In this document: in pieces, positions 1 to 7,840 of the stretch
Position numbering within the stretch: position 1 is the first letter of the stretch
Layout: each line of letters starts with the position of its first letter
From: CALNYS01 sp942490855
Lineage (GTDB): Bacteria; Planctomycetota; Phycisphaerae; Phycisphaerales; UBA1924
Length of the DNA stretch: 64,000 bases
NCBI GenBank assembly: GCA_942490855.1
Contig: CALNYS010000005.1
Coordinates: 186,001 to 250,000, forward strand
Direction: 5' to 3'
Program-made: the position numbers and the translations under genes
Notes under the pieces: generated by a model
Told to the model about the DNA's origin: nothing
The model's input: only the letters and a program-made list of their open reading frames with translations
Database searches by the model: none

Positions 1-788
1 GCCTCCCGGCGTCGTCTTCGATCCCGCGCCCGCGCAGGGCGCAGGCGGGATCCGGAGGACGTCCCGGCGGGGATGGTGAGGGTCACGCGGCCGGCCGGCG
101 TGGGGAGTTCGATCTCCGCGCCGAGCGAGGCCTCGGCGACGGTCACGGGCGTTTCGATGCTGAGGTCCATGCCGTCGCGCCGGAGCAGCGGGTGGTCGCT
201 GACGCGCACGACGAGGATGAGGTCGCCGGGGGGGCCGCCGCTCTGGCTGGGGCGGCCGGCGCCGCGGACGCGGAGCTTGGCGCCGTCGGCGACGCCCTTG
301 GGGATGCGCACGGAATAGGTCTGCGTGGAGCCGCCGCGGGTGACGCGGACGGTGTGCTCGCCGCCGGTGAGGGCGAGAGCGAAGGGGATGACCTCGTCCT
401 TGTGGACGGGCTGTCCCGGGCGTGGCTGGGAGCGGGCGCGGGCGCCGCGCTGCGGGCCCCCGCCGAAGATCTCCTCGATGACGGAGCCGAAGTTGGAATC
501 TCTGGGGACGCCCCCTCCCCATTGCACGCCGCCGGCCGGCCCCCAGGGGTTGTCGCCCGCGCCGCTGGAGTAGGCGGTGTGCCCGACGCGGTCGTACTTC
601 TTGCGCGCGTCGGTGTCGCCCAGGACGTCGTACGCCTCCTGGATCTCCTGGAAGCGCTTGGCGGCGTCGTCGGAATCGTTGACGTCGGGGTGGTATTTGC
701 GGGCGAGCGTGCGGTGGGCGCGGCGGATCTCGTCGGCGGTGGCGCTCTTCTTGACGCCGAGGATCTCGTAGTAGTCGCGCGAGGGCAT
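1..788 (-). CDS. DnaJ-class co-chaperone (CbpA-like), partial at window edge, frame broken near 38
   Basis: The gene starts at ATG 788 and reads off the left edge. The translation shows an N-terminal J domain (about residues 1-66) with the HPD triad in KYHPDVN, a glycine-rich linker with IEEIFGGG, and two C-terminal substrate-binding beta domains; there is no Cys-rich zinc domain, so it is the CbpA type that stimulates DnaK. The start is 9 bp after the stop of the 798-1511 gene, so the two are probably co-transcribed. An extra G in the run at 37-39 throws the frame; removing one G restores the family motif RLRLRGRGI. This is either a real frameshift or a sequencing error. Confidence 0.85.
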   Translation of the reverse strand, partial: MPSRDYYEILGVKKSATADEIRRAHRTLARKYHPDVNDSDDAAKRFQEIQEAYDVLGDTDARKKYDRVGHTAYSSGAGDNPWGPAGGVQWGGGVPRDSNFGSVIEEIFGGGPQRGARARSQPRPGQPVHKDEVIPFALALTGGEHTVRVTRGGSTQTYSVRIPKGVADGAKLRVRGAGRPSQSGGPPGDLILVVRVSDHPLLRRDGMDLSIETPVTVAEASLGAEIELPTPAGRVTLTIPAGTSSGSRLRPARARDRRRRRE

Positions 789-797
789 GGTGAGAGT

Positions 798-1511
798 CTA
801 AAAGAGCGGGCGGGCGGCGTCGGCCCACGCCTTGAGGGAGCGCTCGGCGCCGGCGCGCGCGTCGGGCAGCTGTCGCGGGTCGATCACCAGCGAGGCCCCC
901 GGCGCGGTGGTCGTGAGGACGGCGTAGACCGCGCCGACGTCGAGCCCGCCCTCGCCCAGCGCGCAGCGGGCGCCCGCACGGGAGTCGGCGAGGCGGACCG
1001 CCCCGAGGCCCGGCGTCGCGGCGAGGGTGGCGAGCGGGTCGCTCGGCCCGGCGGCCAGCTCGGCGAGGTCGAGCGCGGGGAGGAAGGGCGGCGGGAGATC
1101 CTCCGCTGCGGGGGCGGTGAGGGCGACGTCGGCCTCGGCGGCCGCGGCCGCGGCGTGGGGGTCGGGGGCGGCGAGGTGGATGATCTTGGTGGTCTCGGCG
1201 AGCCCGGCGGCCTCGGCGAGGAGGGCGCAGGTCGCGGCGACGACGGAGAGGGCGCGGTCCTGGCGGGCGGGGTCGGTGAAGTGCGCGGGCGGGATGGGGA
1301 GATCGGCGCCGTCGAGTCGGAGCTCGAGTCGGCGGAGGAGGGCGAAGAGACCGCGCCGGGCGGAGCGATCGAGCTCGCGAGGGCGGAGGCCCGGGAGGGC
1401 GACGTCGAGGACGACGGCGCGCGCGCCGAGGGCGTGGGCGGTTTCGAGGCGCTCGCGGGGCGAGCCCTGGAGGGGCGTGATGGCGAGTGAGGGGTCGCGG
1501 GGCACGCTCAT
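798..1511 (-). CDS. Putative TIM-barrel (sugar isomerase/epimerase-like) protein
   Basis: About 237 residues from ATG 1511 (MSVPRDPSLAITPL). A longer frame reaches 1562, but it would overlap the divergent gene starting at 1556, so the shorter start is preferred. The alternating strand and helix pattern (ARAVVLDVALPG, KIIHLAAP, ASLVIDPRQL) and overall length fit the xylose-isomerase-like TIM-barrel superfamily, but I see no complete set of metal ligands, so no reaction is assigned. The protein is rich in Ala, Leu and Arg. It lies immediately upstream of the dnaJ-like gene on the same strand. Confidence 0.6.
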   Translation of the reverse strand: MSVPRDPSLAITPLQGSPRERLETAHALGARAVVLDVALPGLRPRELDRSARRGLFALLRRLELRLDGADLPIPPAHFTDPARQDRALSVVAATCALLAEAAGLAETTKIIHLAAPDPHAAAAAAEADVALTAPAAEDLPPPFLPALDLAELAAGPSDPLATLAATPGLGAVRLADSRAGARCALGEGGLDVGAVYAVLTTTAPGASLVIDPRQLPDARAGAERSLKAWADAARPLF

Positions 1512-1555
1512 GTTGTACGCCCGCCGGGGTTGCTGTGCAGGGGTAGGATGCGGTG

Positions 1556-2116
1556 ATGACACGATTGCGCCCGCTGTTTGAAACCGTCCATCTCGCCGCG
1601 CTGGGGGTGTGGGTCGGCGCTCTGGGGATGACCGCGGCGACGGCCGCGGTGTTGTTTCCCGAGATGCGCGACCTGGATCCGTCGCTGGGGGCGTTCAGCG
1701 CGTACCCGGGGGATCACTGGGTGCTGGCGGCGGGGCGGGTGATGGCGCGGGTGTTCTCGGTGCTGGATTCGGTGCAGATCGGGTGCGCGGCGCTGGCGGC
1801 GTTGACGGCGTTTGCGCTCTTCGTGTCGCGGGCGGACCGTCGGTGGCTTCGCCTGGTGCTGACGCTGGCGCCGACGGCGGTGCTGGTGTGGTACGTGCTG
1901 ATGGTGGCGCTCCCGATGCACGCTGACATGACGGGGTACTGGGACGCGGCGCGTGCGGGGGATCTCGAGTCGGCTTCGGCGTACCGGAGCGCCTTTGACG
2001 CGCGCCATCCGGTGGCGTCGCAGGCGATGGGGCTGACGCTCGCGCTCGCGCTGGTCGCGCTGCTGGTCAACGGGTGGCGCCCCGCGCCGGTGAAGGCGAA
2101 GAAGAAGGCGTTGTGA
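1556..2116 (+). CDS. Hypothetical membrane protein with four predicted helices
   Basis: About 186 residues. Hydrophobic segments are visible near residues 10-32 (VHLAALGVWVGALGMTAATA), 65-88, 95-118 and 158-177, followed by a Lys-rich tail (VKAKKKAL). This resembles small DUF4149-like membrane proteins, without a motif that fixes function. GTG 1553 is an alternative start directly before ATG 1556. The stop TGA (2114-2116) overlaps the GTG start of nth at 2113, so the two genes are translationally coupled; the pairing with a repair gene may be incidental. Confidence 0.65.
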   Translation: MTRLRPLFETVHLAALGVWVGALGMTAATAAVLFPEMRDLDPSLGAFSAYPGDHWVLAAGRVMARVFSVLDSVQIGCAALAALTAFALFVSRADRRWLRLVLTLAPTAVLVWYVLMVALPMHADMTGYWDAARAGDLESASAYRSAFDARHPVASQAMGLTLALALVALLVNGWRPAPVKAKKKAL

Positions 2117-2841
2117 GCACGCTGACGCCGACCAACCCGCGGGGGATGCGCGATCTCCCGTTCGAGCTTCCCGTCGTGAGCGAGAGCGAGCGTCGGCGGG
2201 CGCGTCGGATCCTCGCGCGTCTGGATGAGAAGTACCCCGACGCGCACTGCGAGCTGACGTACACGACGGCGCACGAGCTGCTGGCGGCGACGATCCTGAG
2301 CGCGCAGACGACGGACGTGAACGTGAACAAGGCGACGCCGGCCCTCTTCGAGGCGTTCCCGACGCCGGCGGCGTTCGCGTCGGCGACGGCTGAGGAGATC
2401 GAGCCGTACGTCAGGACGCTGGGGTTTTTCCGCAACAAGGCGAAGTCGCTTCATGAGGCGATGTCGTCGATCGTCGAGGAGCACGGCGGGGAGGTGCCGC
2501 GGACGATGGACGGGCTTCTGGGGCTGCGGGGCGTGGCGCGGAAGACGGCGAACGTGGTGCTGGGCAACGCGTTTGGGATCAACGTGGGGTTCGTGGTGGA
2601 CACGCACATCGATCGGTTCAGCAAGCGTTTTGATCTCGCGCCGCCCGACGCGACGGTGCAGGCTGTGGAGCGCCGGCTGATGGCGCTGTTCCCGCGGGAC
2701 TCGTGGTGTCGGGCGAGCCACACGATCATCTGGCACGGTCGGCGGGTGTGTCACGCGCGGGCGTGGAAGTGCGCCGACGACGACTTGTGCCGGGCGTACT
2801 GCGTGAACGCGCGTCCGGCGGGGCGGGGGATCTTCCAGTGA
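2113..2841 (+). CDS. nth: Endonuclease III (DNA glycosylase/AP lyase), atypical Fe-S cysteine spacing
   Basis: Base-excision repair enzyme for oxidised pyrimidines. The helix-hairpin-helix GLRGVARKTANVV holds the catalytic Lys, and the catalytic Asp is in VVDTHIDRF. Start GTG 2113 overlaps the upstream stop; ATG 2146 is the next choice. The C-terminal cluster region has four Cys in CHARAWKCADDDLCRAYC, spaced C-X6-C-X5-C-X3-C, whereas the E. coli enzyme has C-X6-C-X2-C-X5-C. The canonical third Cys is absent and a later Cys may replace it, so the [4Fe-4S] cluster may be altered or lost. recX follows with a 4-bp overlap. Confidence 0.92.
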   Translation: MSTLTPTNPRGMRDLPFELPVVSESERRRARRILARLDEKYPDAHCELTYTTAHELLAATILSAQTTDVNVNKATPALFEAFPTPAAFASATAEEIEPYVRTLGFFRNKAKSLHEAMSSIVEEHGGEVPRTMDGLLGLRGVARKTANVVLGNAFGINVGFVVDTHIDRFSKRFDLAPPDATVQAVERRLMALFPRDSWCRASHTIIWHGRRVCHARAWKCADDDLCRAYCVNARPAGRGIFQ

Positions 2842-3305
2842 GCGAGAAAGAGAAGGCGAAGGACGCGGCGCTGACGTACCTCGGGTACGCGGCGACGACG
2901 GAGCGGCGGGTGCGCGACAAGCTCGCGGGCAAGGGGTTCGCGGGCGAGCTGATCGACGAGGTCATCGGGGATCTCGTGCGGGTCGGACTGCTCGACGACG
3001 AGGCGTACGCCCGGGCGTTTGCGCGGCAGCTGGCGAACAAGGAGACGGCGGCGGCGCGGTGGATCGAGACGAAGCTGATCGCGCGGGGGGTGGACTACTC
3101 GTTGGCGTCGCGGGTCGCGGAGGAGTTTGGCGCGGAGGGCTCGGACGCGGCGCTCGATGCGGCGCGGGAGCGGATCGCGCGGATGGGGCACGTCACGGAC
3201 CCCGAGGCCCTGGTGCGCCGGCTGGCCGGGCAGCTCCAGCGCCGGGGGTTCGGCGCGGGGGAGGCGTTCCAGGCGGCCCGTCGGGCCAGCGAAGAGCGGG
3301 AATAA
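2838..3305 (+). CDS. recX: RecX-family regulatory protein
   Basis: 155 residues from GTG 2838, which overlaps the nth stop in a GTGA arrangement. The protein consists of three-helix repeats typical of RecX: ALTYLGYAATTERRVRDKL, then LIDEVIGDLVRVGLLDDEAYARAF with the family hallmark of a short linker and L-L-D-D-x-x-Y-A, then a third repeat beginning WIETKLIARGV. RecX inhibits RecA filament growth. Its coupling to nth suggests a small DNA-repair operon with the membrane-protein gene upstream. An upstream extension in frame to 2703 lies inside nth and is rejected. Confidence 0.85.
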   Translation: MSEKEKAKDAALTYLGYAATTERRVRDKLAGKGFAGELIDEVIGDLVRVGLLDDEAYARAFARQLANKETAAARWIETKLIARGVDYSLASRVAEEFGAEGSDAALDAARERIARMGHVTDPEALVRRLAGQLQRRGFGAGEAFQAARRASEERE

Positions 3306-3343
3306 TCGGGATTATCGGCGTTCGTTGCGGGCGGGCGCGCGGG

Positions 3344-3349
3344 TATACT
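3344..3349 (+). promoter_or_regulatory. Candidate -10 element TATACT
   Basis: TATACT lies 22 bp before the ATG at 3372, with the ribosome-binding site GGAGGAGAAG between. The same hexamer recurs before the helicase, epimerase-like, aspS and protease genes in this window. No convincing -35 box is visible here. Confidence 0.4.
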
Positions 3350-3371
3350 CGCGTTGGAGGAGAAGAGAATC

Positions 3372-4727
3372 ATGAGCATGACACGAACCGGCGCCGCGGC
3401 GCTTGCGCTTTCCGTCTCGGGCGTCGCGATCGCCGCGTTGCCCTCGTACGACACGTACGACCTGGCGGCCCGCACGAACTTCAGCGGGGCGTACAACACG
3501 ATCAACGGGGTGTTCTTCAACAGCGCGACGCCTTCGCTTTCTGACTCTGCCGGCGTGGCGTGCACGACCAACGGCGGCATCGAGGGCGTGTGGTACGACG
3601 ACGGGACCAGCCTTGGGACGGGCGGGGCGCAGCTCTACACCTCCAGCGGGTTCGTCACCGACGTGTCGCTCAACGAGAGCGGGCAGATCGTGACGGAGCA
3701 GACCGCGAGCTCGAACGACGGCGTGGTGCTGGTGGATCAGATGGGTTCGATGCCGGCGTTCGGGGTGAACCTGCTGAGCGGGTACGGCTCGCCGCAGATC
3801 AGCGACACCGGGCGGATCGGGTTCAAGGGGCGCACCGGCGGCGGGGACGCGCTCTTCGGGTCTGATCTGATCGGGCAGGGGCTGTCGCCGGCGATCCACG
3901 TCGCGGAGGTGGGGATCGACTCGGGGAGCCCGTACTCGTTCCTCTTTACGCCGTCGATGAACGACAACGACCAGATCGCTGGGAAGGCTCGGCGCGGCGC
4001 GGCGGGCGTGTTCGGGGAATCGCAGCCCGACGAGATCCGCGTGTGGAACACGGACGGCTCGAGCGTGCTGATCGCGCAGGACCGGGACGGGGATCCGATG
4101 TCGCCGTTTGACCGGTTCGACAACAGCGTGAGCCTGACGGACAGCGGTTCGGTCGCGTTCGTTGCGCGGAACGCCGACACAGGCGACCGCGGGGTGTACT
4201 TCAGCGACGGGACGACGACGGTTGAGATCGCAACGGAGGCCGACGCCGACGTGAGCGAGATCGAGTTCTTCAAGCCGGCGGCGAACGACGCTGGGCTGGT
4301 GGCGTTCCGGGCGTTCAACGGCGCGGGTCTTCGCGCGGTGTTCCTCGGCGACGGGACGGACCTGATCCAGATCGCGACGGAGCACGGGCTCCTGGAGACG
4401 GACCTCGGGACGGCGCGGATCGATCAGAACGTCACGAGCAGCCCGACGTTCGGCGGCGGGCCGGCGATCAACGCGGCCGGCGACGTGGCGTTCCTCGCGG
4501 GGCTGACGCCTCCCGATAACGATCAGATCGAGTGGGGCTCGGGCCTCTTCATCGCTCGTGCGACGGTCGGCGGGCCTGATCTCGACGGTGACGGCGACGT
4601 GGATTCGGCTGATCTGGCGATCCTGCTGGCCGCGTGGGGCGCGTGCTCGGGGTGCCCGGCGGACTTTGACGGGAGCGGCGTCGTCGATTCCGCGGACTTG
4701 GCTGTCTTGCTCGCGGCGTGGGGCTAA
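3372..4727 (+). CDS. Exported beta-repeat protein with C-terminal dockerin-like EF-hand pair
   Basis: About 451 residues from ATG 3372, preceded by GGAGGAGAAG. A signal peptide is visible (TRTGAAALALSVSGVAIAALP). The body contains repeats of about 60-70 residues, each with a phrase such as DSGSVAFVARN, NDAGLVAFRAFN or AAGDVAFLAGL, as in choice-of-anchor or beta-propeller surface proteins. The C-terminus carries two EF-hand-like units, DLDGDGDVDSADLAILLAAW and DFDGSGVVDSADLAVLLAAW, joined by a GACSGCPA linker. This is the type I dockerin-like tag common in Phycisphaerae secreted proteins. Ligand and partner are unknown. Confidence 0.75.
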   Translation: MSMTRTGAAALALSVSGVAIAALPSYDTYDLAARTNFSGAYNTINGVFFNSATPSLSDSAGVACTTNGGIEGVWYDDGTSLGTGGAQLYTSSGFVTDVSLNESGQIVTEQTASSNDGVVLVDQMGSMPAFGVNLLSGYGSPQISDTGRIGFKGRTGGGDALFGSDLIGQGLSPAIHVAEVGIDSGSPYSFLFTPSMNDNDQIAGKARRGAAGVFGESQPDEIRVWNTDGSSVLIAQDRDGDPMSPFDRFDNSVSLTDSGSVAFVARNADTGDRGVYFSDGTTTVEIATEADADVSEIEFFKPAANDAGLVAFRAFNGAGLRAVFLGDGTDLIQIATEHGLLETDLGTARIDQNVTSSPTFGGGPAINAAGDVAFLAGLTPPDNDQIEWGSGLFIARATVGGPDLDGDGDVDSADLAILLAAWGACSGCPADFDGSGVVDSADLAVLLAAWG

Positions 4728-4795
4728 GAGCAACCGTTCGGGCGTCTGAGACGTACATGTAGTCGCGCGGGATCACCGCGCGGGAGGAGTCGTGC

Positions 4796-6439
4796 GTGCG
4801 CAATACGGTGTATCCAATGGCGGTGCTCGCGGTCGCTTCGGCGGCGCTGGGCGCGGAGATCGCCTGGGAAGCCCCGTCCAGCGGGCTGCTGCTCAGCGAC
4901 GGGTCGTGGGCCGGGGGCATGACGCCTGATTCCGGCGACGGCGGGCTGTTCGCGGTCCCGGGGAGCTACGAGGTGCAGCTTGGCGAGGACGCGGAGTTCG
5001 GGTACGTCGCGGTTGACGGTTCGAGCCCGGTCTTTCAGTTCCCCGGCTCCCGCTTCGATCTCGCGTTTTTCGGCGACGCCCCCGCGGGGGTGACGGTCGG
5101 GCGCGGCGCGGCGATGAGTTCGCTCACGCTCGCGATCGGCGAGGTCGTGTGCGACACGGTGGTGATCGCGCGCGACGCCGGGTCGCTCGCCACGCTGAGC
5201 ATCACGGGCTCGTCGAGCCTGCTCGATTCGTTGTTCCGCGTGGACGTCGGGCTCGGCGGCAACGGGACGCTGGAGCTCACGAGCGGCGGCGTGTTCGACG
5301 GGTCGCAGGTGCTCGTTGGTCGGCAGAACGGCGCCGAGGGGCGCGTCGCGGTCGACGGGAACGGGTCGATGCTCACCGCCAGCTTCCTCACGATCGGCGA
5401 GCAGGGGCAGGGGACGCTCGATGTGTCCGGCGGCGGGTTCGTTTCGCTCGTGGGGCTCAACGTCGGCGCGGGGCAGGGCAGCGGCGACGTCACGATCACC
5501 GGCAGCGGGAGCGAGATCAACACCAACGCGGGCGACGCGGTGATCGGCGATGGCGGGGACGCCACGCTGTCGCTCACGCAGGGGCTCTTGCGCGCACGGG
5601 ACATCGTGTTCGCGAACCCGGGCAGCTCGGTCGTCGTGGCGGGCGGGAGCGGCGGGTTTGCCGCGACGCGCGACGTGCTCATCGGCGTAGGCGGGGTGGC
5701 GGAGGCGGTTCTTGGCGCGTCGCACCTGACGGCGTGCCAGCGCCTCCGCATCGCGAGCGCGAACGGCTCGCTCGCCTCGCTCGAGCTCGATGGCGCGGTG
5801 GTCGCGAACACCCGAGTCGACGTGGCGCCCGGGCTTTTTAGCCTCGGCACGCTGCGCACCGGGCCGAACGCGCAGATCTCCACACCGCTGGTGCGCGTGT
5901 TCACGAACGGCACGTTCAGCGGGGACGGGCGCGTGACGGGCAACGTCGAGGTGTCCGGCGGGCTCGAACCGCTGGGGACTCTTGATGTCATCGGCGATCT
6001 GACCTTCGCGGGCGTGGTCGGCCCCGGCACGCTGCTCTTTACAGCAGACGCGGTGGTGAACACCGCGGTCGTCACCGGGACCGCGACGCTGAGCGGGACG
6101 TTCTCGCTGAGCGTGGCCGACGGCTTTGCGCCCATGACGGGCCAGTCGTTCGTCGCCCTGAGCGCGGGGAACGTTGTGGGATCGTTTAGTTCGATGGATC
6201 TGCCCAGCGCGGACTGGACGGTCGAGGTTGTCGGGGATGAGGTCGTCGCGACATTCACCGGCACGTCGACACAGCCCGAGGACCTCAACGGCGACGGCAT
6301 CGTCGATTCGAGCGACCTCGCGTCGCTGCTGGCGCAGTGGGACGCGTGCCCGGGCTGCCCGGCGGACTTCGACGGCAGCGGCGTGGTGGACTCGACGGAC
6401 CTCGCGACGCTCCTCGCGGTCTGGACCCCGATAAAGTAA
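4796..6439 (+). CDS. Exported beta-helix-like protein with T5SS/PEP-CTERM-associated-type repeats and dockerin-like tail
   Basis: 547 residues from GTG 4796, chosen because GGGAGGAG lies 8 bp upstream. After a short signal peptide there are repeated segments such as VGRQNGAEGRVAVDGNGS, IGEQGQGTLDVSGGGFVSL and GAGQGSGDVTITGSGSEI, matching the repeat style of T5SS/PEP-CTERM-associated repeat proteins, which should form a beta helix. The last 50 residues hold two dockerin-like EF hands (DLNGDGIVDSSDLASLLAQW and DFDGSGVVDSTDLATLLAVW). No autotransporter barrel is present, so it is probably secreted and anchored through the tail. It ends 6 bp before tRNA-Leu. Confidence 0.72.
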   Translation: MRNTVYPMAVLAVASAALGAEIAWEAPSSGLLLSDGSWAGGMTPDSGDGGLFAVPGSYEVQLGEDAEFGYVAVDGSSPVFQFPGSRFDLAFFGDAPAGVTVGRGAAMSSLTLAIGEVVCDTVVIARDAGSLATLSITGSSSLLDSLFRVDVGLGGNGTLELTSGGVFDGSQVLVGRQNGAEGRVAVDGNGSMLTASFLTIGEQGQGTLDVSGGGFVSLVGLNVGAGQGSGDVTITGSGSEINTNAGDAVIGDGGDATLSLTQGLLRARDIVFANPGSSVVVAGGSGGFAATRDVLIGVGGVAEAVLGASHLTACQRLRIASANGSLASLELDGAVVANTRVDVAPGLFSLGTLRTGPNAQISTPLVRVFTNGTFSGDGRVTGNVEVSGGLEPLGTLDVIGDLTFAGVVGPGTLLFTADAVVNTAVVTGTATLSGTFSLSVADGFAPMTGQSFVALSAGNVVGSFSSMDLPSADWTVEVVGDEVVATFTGTSTQPEDLNGDGIVDSSDLASLLAQWDACPGCPADFDGSGVVDSTDLATLLAVWTPIK

Positions 6440-6445
6440 GGGCGC

Positions 6446-6531
6446 GGGCCCGTGGCGGAATCGGCAGACGCGGCGGATTTAAAATCCGCTTCCGCGCAAG
6501 CGGGGTGAGGGTTCAAGTCCCTCCGGGCCCA
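6446..6531 (+). tRNA. tRNA-Leu (anticodon TAA)
   Basis: The 86-nt cloverleaf with long variable arm fits a type II tRNA. Acceptor stem GGGCCCG (6446-6452) pairs with CGGGCCC (6524-6530); the anticodon stem GCGGA/TCCGC encloses loop TTTAAAA with anticodon TAA at 6480-6482; the T arm contains GGTTCAAGTCC. The 3' CCA is not encoded. Its 3' end is the attachment site of element 1. Confidence 0.95.
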
Positions 6532-7807
6532 CCTGAACCTTTCGCGCTGTCTCGCGCCCACTCGCACGGCGCTGCATTTCGCCCTTGTTTCCAGTGGTTT
6601 TTGAGCACTCGCGCAATTCGGTGCGATTGTGTGCGGCTCCGTGCTGCGCCGCGTTTTGCGCCGCCGTTGCGCCGCATTTTGCGCCGCGCTCGGGCGACGC
6701 GTCCGACTCCCCGACCGCGCGCCGCCAGTCGGCGTCTGTGACTTGCAGGTAGTGGCCCGCCGCGATCAGCTTCGAGTTCCCGATCCACGCGCAGACCGTA
6801 TGGATGGGGTACTGGCTGGCGAGTTCGGTCTGGCGGCTCGCACGCAGGTTGTGCCACGTGCGGGGCCACGGGGTCAGCCCGGCACGGGTGATGATGCGCC
6901 GGAGCTGCGTCTGGAGGTTTGAGCCCGGCTGGTAGCTCGTGATAACGCGCTCCTCCCCCTCCTCGGCAAGCTCGAAGACATCGCGCAGATGCTCGCGGAG
7001 TTCGGGGAAGAGCGGGATCGTCCGCGTCGCCCCGCCCTCGTGGTGCTCGGTCTTGGAGGATCGGATAACGAGACGGTCGCCCGCCCAATCGACATCGCCC
7101 CACGTGAGAGCGAGCGCCTCGCTCGGGACGCGGAGCCCGCCGAAGCGACCGAGAGCGATCAGCAGGCGCCATTCAGCGCTGGGTGCGGCGTCCATCACGC
7201 GTGCGATGGTCTCGCGCTCCACGAACACCTGTCGGTCGGGGTTGGTCTGCGAGCCGGGCTTGAGGTCGTCGAAGGGGTTGCGGGGGATCAGCTCGCGCTT
7301 GACGCCCCAGCGGTAGTACTGCTTGGCGTACTTAAGCGTGCGGGAGGCGGTGGCGCCTGAGTAGCGACGGCGGAGAGCGGCGTACCAGTCCTCGGCGTTC
7401 GCGGGCGTGATCTCGCGGGCGAGGGTGTCGGCGCCGAAGTGATCGACCAGCGCTGTTTCCGCCTGACTCATTCGCGTGAGGGTCGTGGGTTTGATCGTCT
7501 TGGCGGCGAGACAACGGCGGATGAGTTCGGCGAGCGTCACCACTTCCCGCGCCTCACGCGCCGTCACAAGCCCCGTAGCGGCGAGGCGCTCATGGATGGC
7601 GTCGGGTACCTCGGCAAGCCAGCGGCTCGTCTCGGCGTCGTAGGGCGTCCCTGTGGCCTTCGCGGAGAGCAACGCTTCGATCTTGAGCTTGACGCTCTCG
7701 GCGTTCTTCACGCTGCACTTGCCAAGGCGGAGGGTGCAGCGGTTGCGGTCTCCGTCGGTCCACTGGATGCGCTTCTTGCCGTTGGGGTCTCGAATCACGC
7801 TTGCCAT
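6479..7807 (-). CDS. Tyrosine-recombinase integrase of element 1, C-terminus reads through the tRNA
   Basis: 442 residues. It has an N-terminal arm-binding region, a SAM-like core-binding domain (about 90-180), and a catalytic domain with Arg in GGLRVPSEAL, Lys in SSKTEHHEGG, His and Arg in WHNLRAS, Trp in CAWIGNS and Tyr in HYLQV. After the catalytic domain comes a low-complexity Ala/Asn/Gln/His tail made by GCGCCGC-type DNA repeats, then VGPEGLEPSP, which is antisense tRNA-Leu; the stop codon lies in the anticodon loop. Excision would therefore change the C-terminus. The start is 33 bp downstream of the primase-helicase stop on the same strand. Confidence 0.93.
   Translation of the reverse strand: MASVIRDPNGKKRIQWTDGDRNRCTLRLGKCSVKNAESVKLKIEALLSAKATGTPYDAETSRWLAEVPDAIHERLAATGLVTAREAREVVTLAELIRRCLAAKTIKPTTLTRMSQAETALVDHFGADTLAREITPANAEDWYAALRRRYSGATASRTLKYAKQYYRWGVKRELIPRNPFDDLKPGSQTNPDRQVFVERETIARVMDAAPSAEWRLLIALGRFGGLRVPSEALALTWGDVDWAGDRLVIRSSKTEHHEGGATRTIPLFPELREHLRDVFELAEEGEERVITSYQPGSNLQTQLRRIITRAGLTPWPRTWHNLRASRQTELASQYPIHTVCAWIGNSKLIAAGHYLQVTDADWRRAVGESDASPERGAKCGATAAQNAAQHGAAHNRTELRECSKTTGNKGEMQRRASGRETARKVQVGPEGLEPSPRLRGSGF
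6511..6531 (+). repeat. attL core of element 1 (21-bp direct repeat)
   Basis: The 21 bp at the 3' end of tRNA-Leu match 16152-16172 exactly and in the same orientation, the usual result of tyrosine-integrase insertion into a tRNA T arm. Confidence 0.88.
6643..6688. repeat. Two tandem 23-bp repeats, candidate integrase arm sites
   Basis: The units at 6643-6665 and 6666-6688 each read GCGCCGC(A/G)TTTTGCGCCGC after GYT. A third copy lies at 16088-16110 inside the right end, and a partial copy (16 bp) at 16209-16224 just outside the right att core. Position and repetition fit integrase arm-binding sites; they also encode the low-complexity tail of the integrase. Confidence 0.5.
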
Positions 7808-7840
7808 AGGTTGTCCGCCTTCCGTGCGTCAGTATGCGTG

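Noticed and set aside
1512..1562. Longer start for the TIM-barrel-like gene
   Set aside because: It would overlap the divergent membrane-protein gene and adds a Pro/Gln/Arg-rich stretch without ribosome-binding site.
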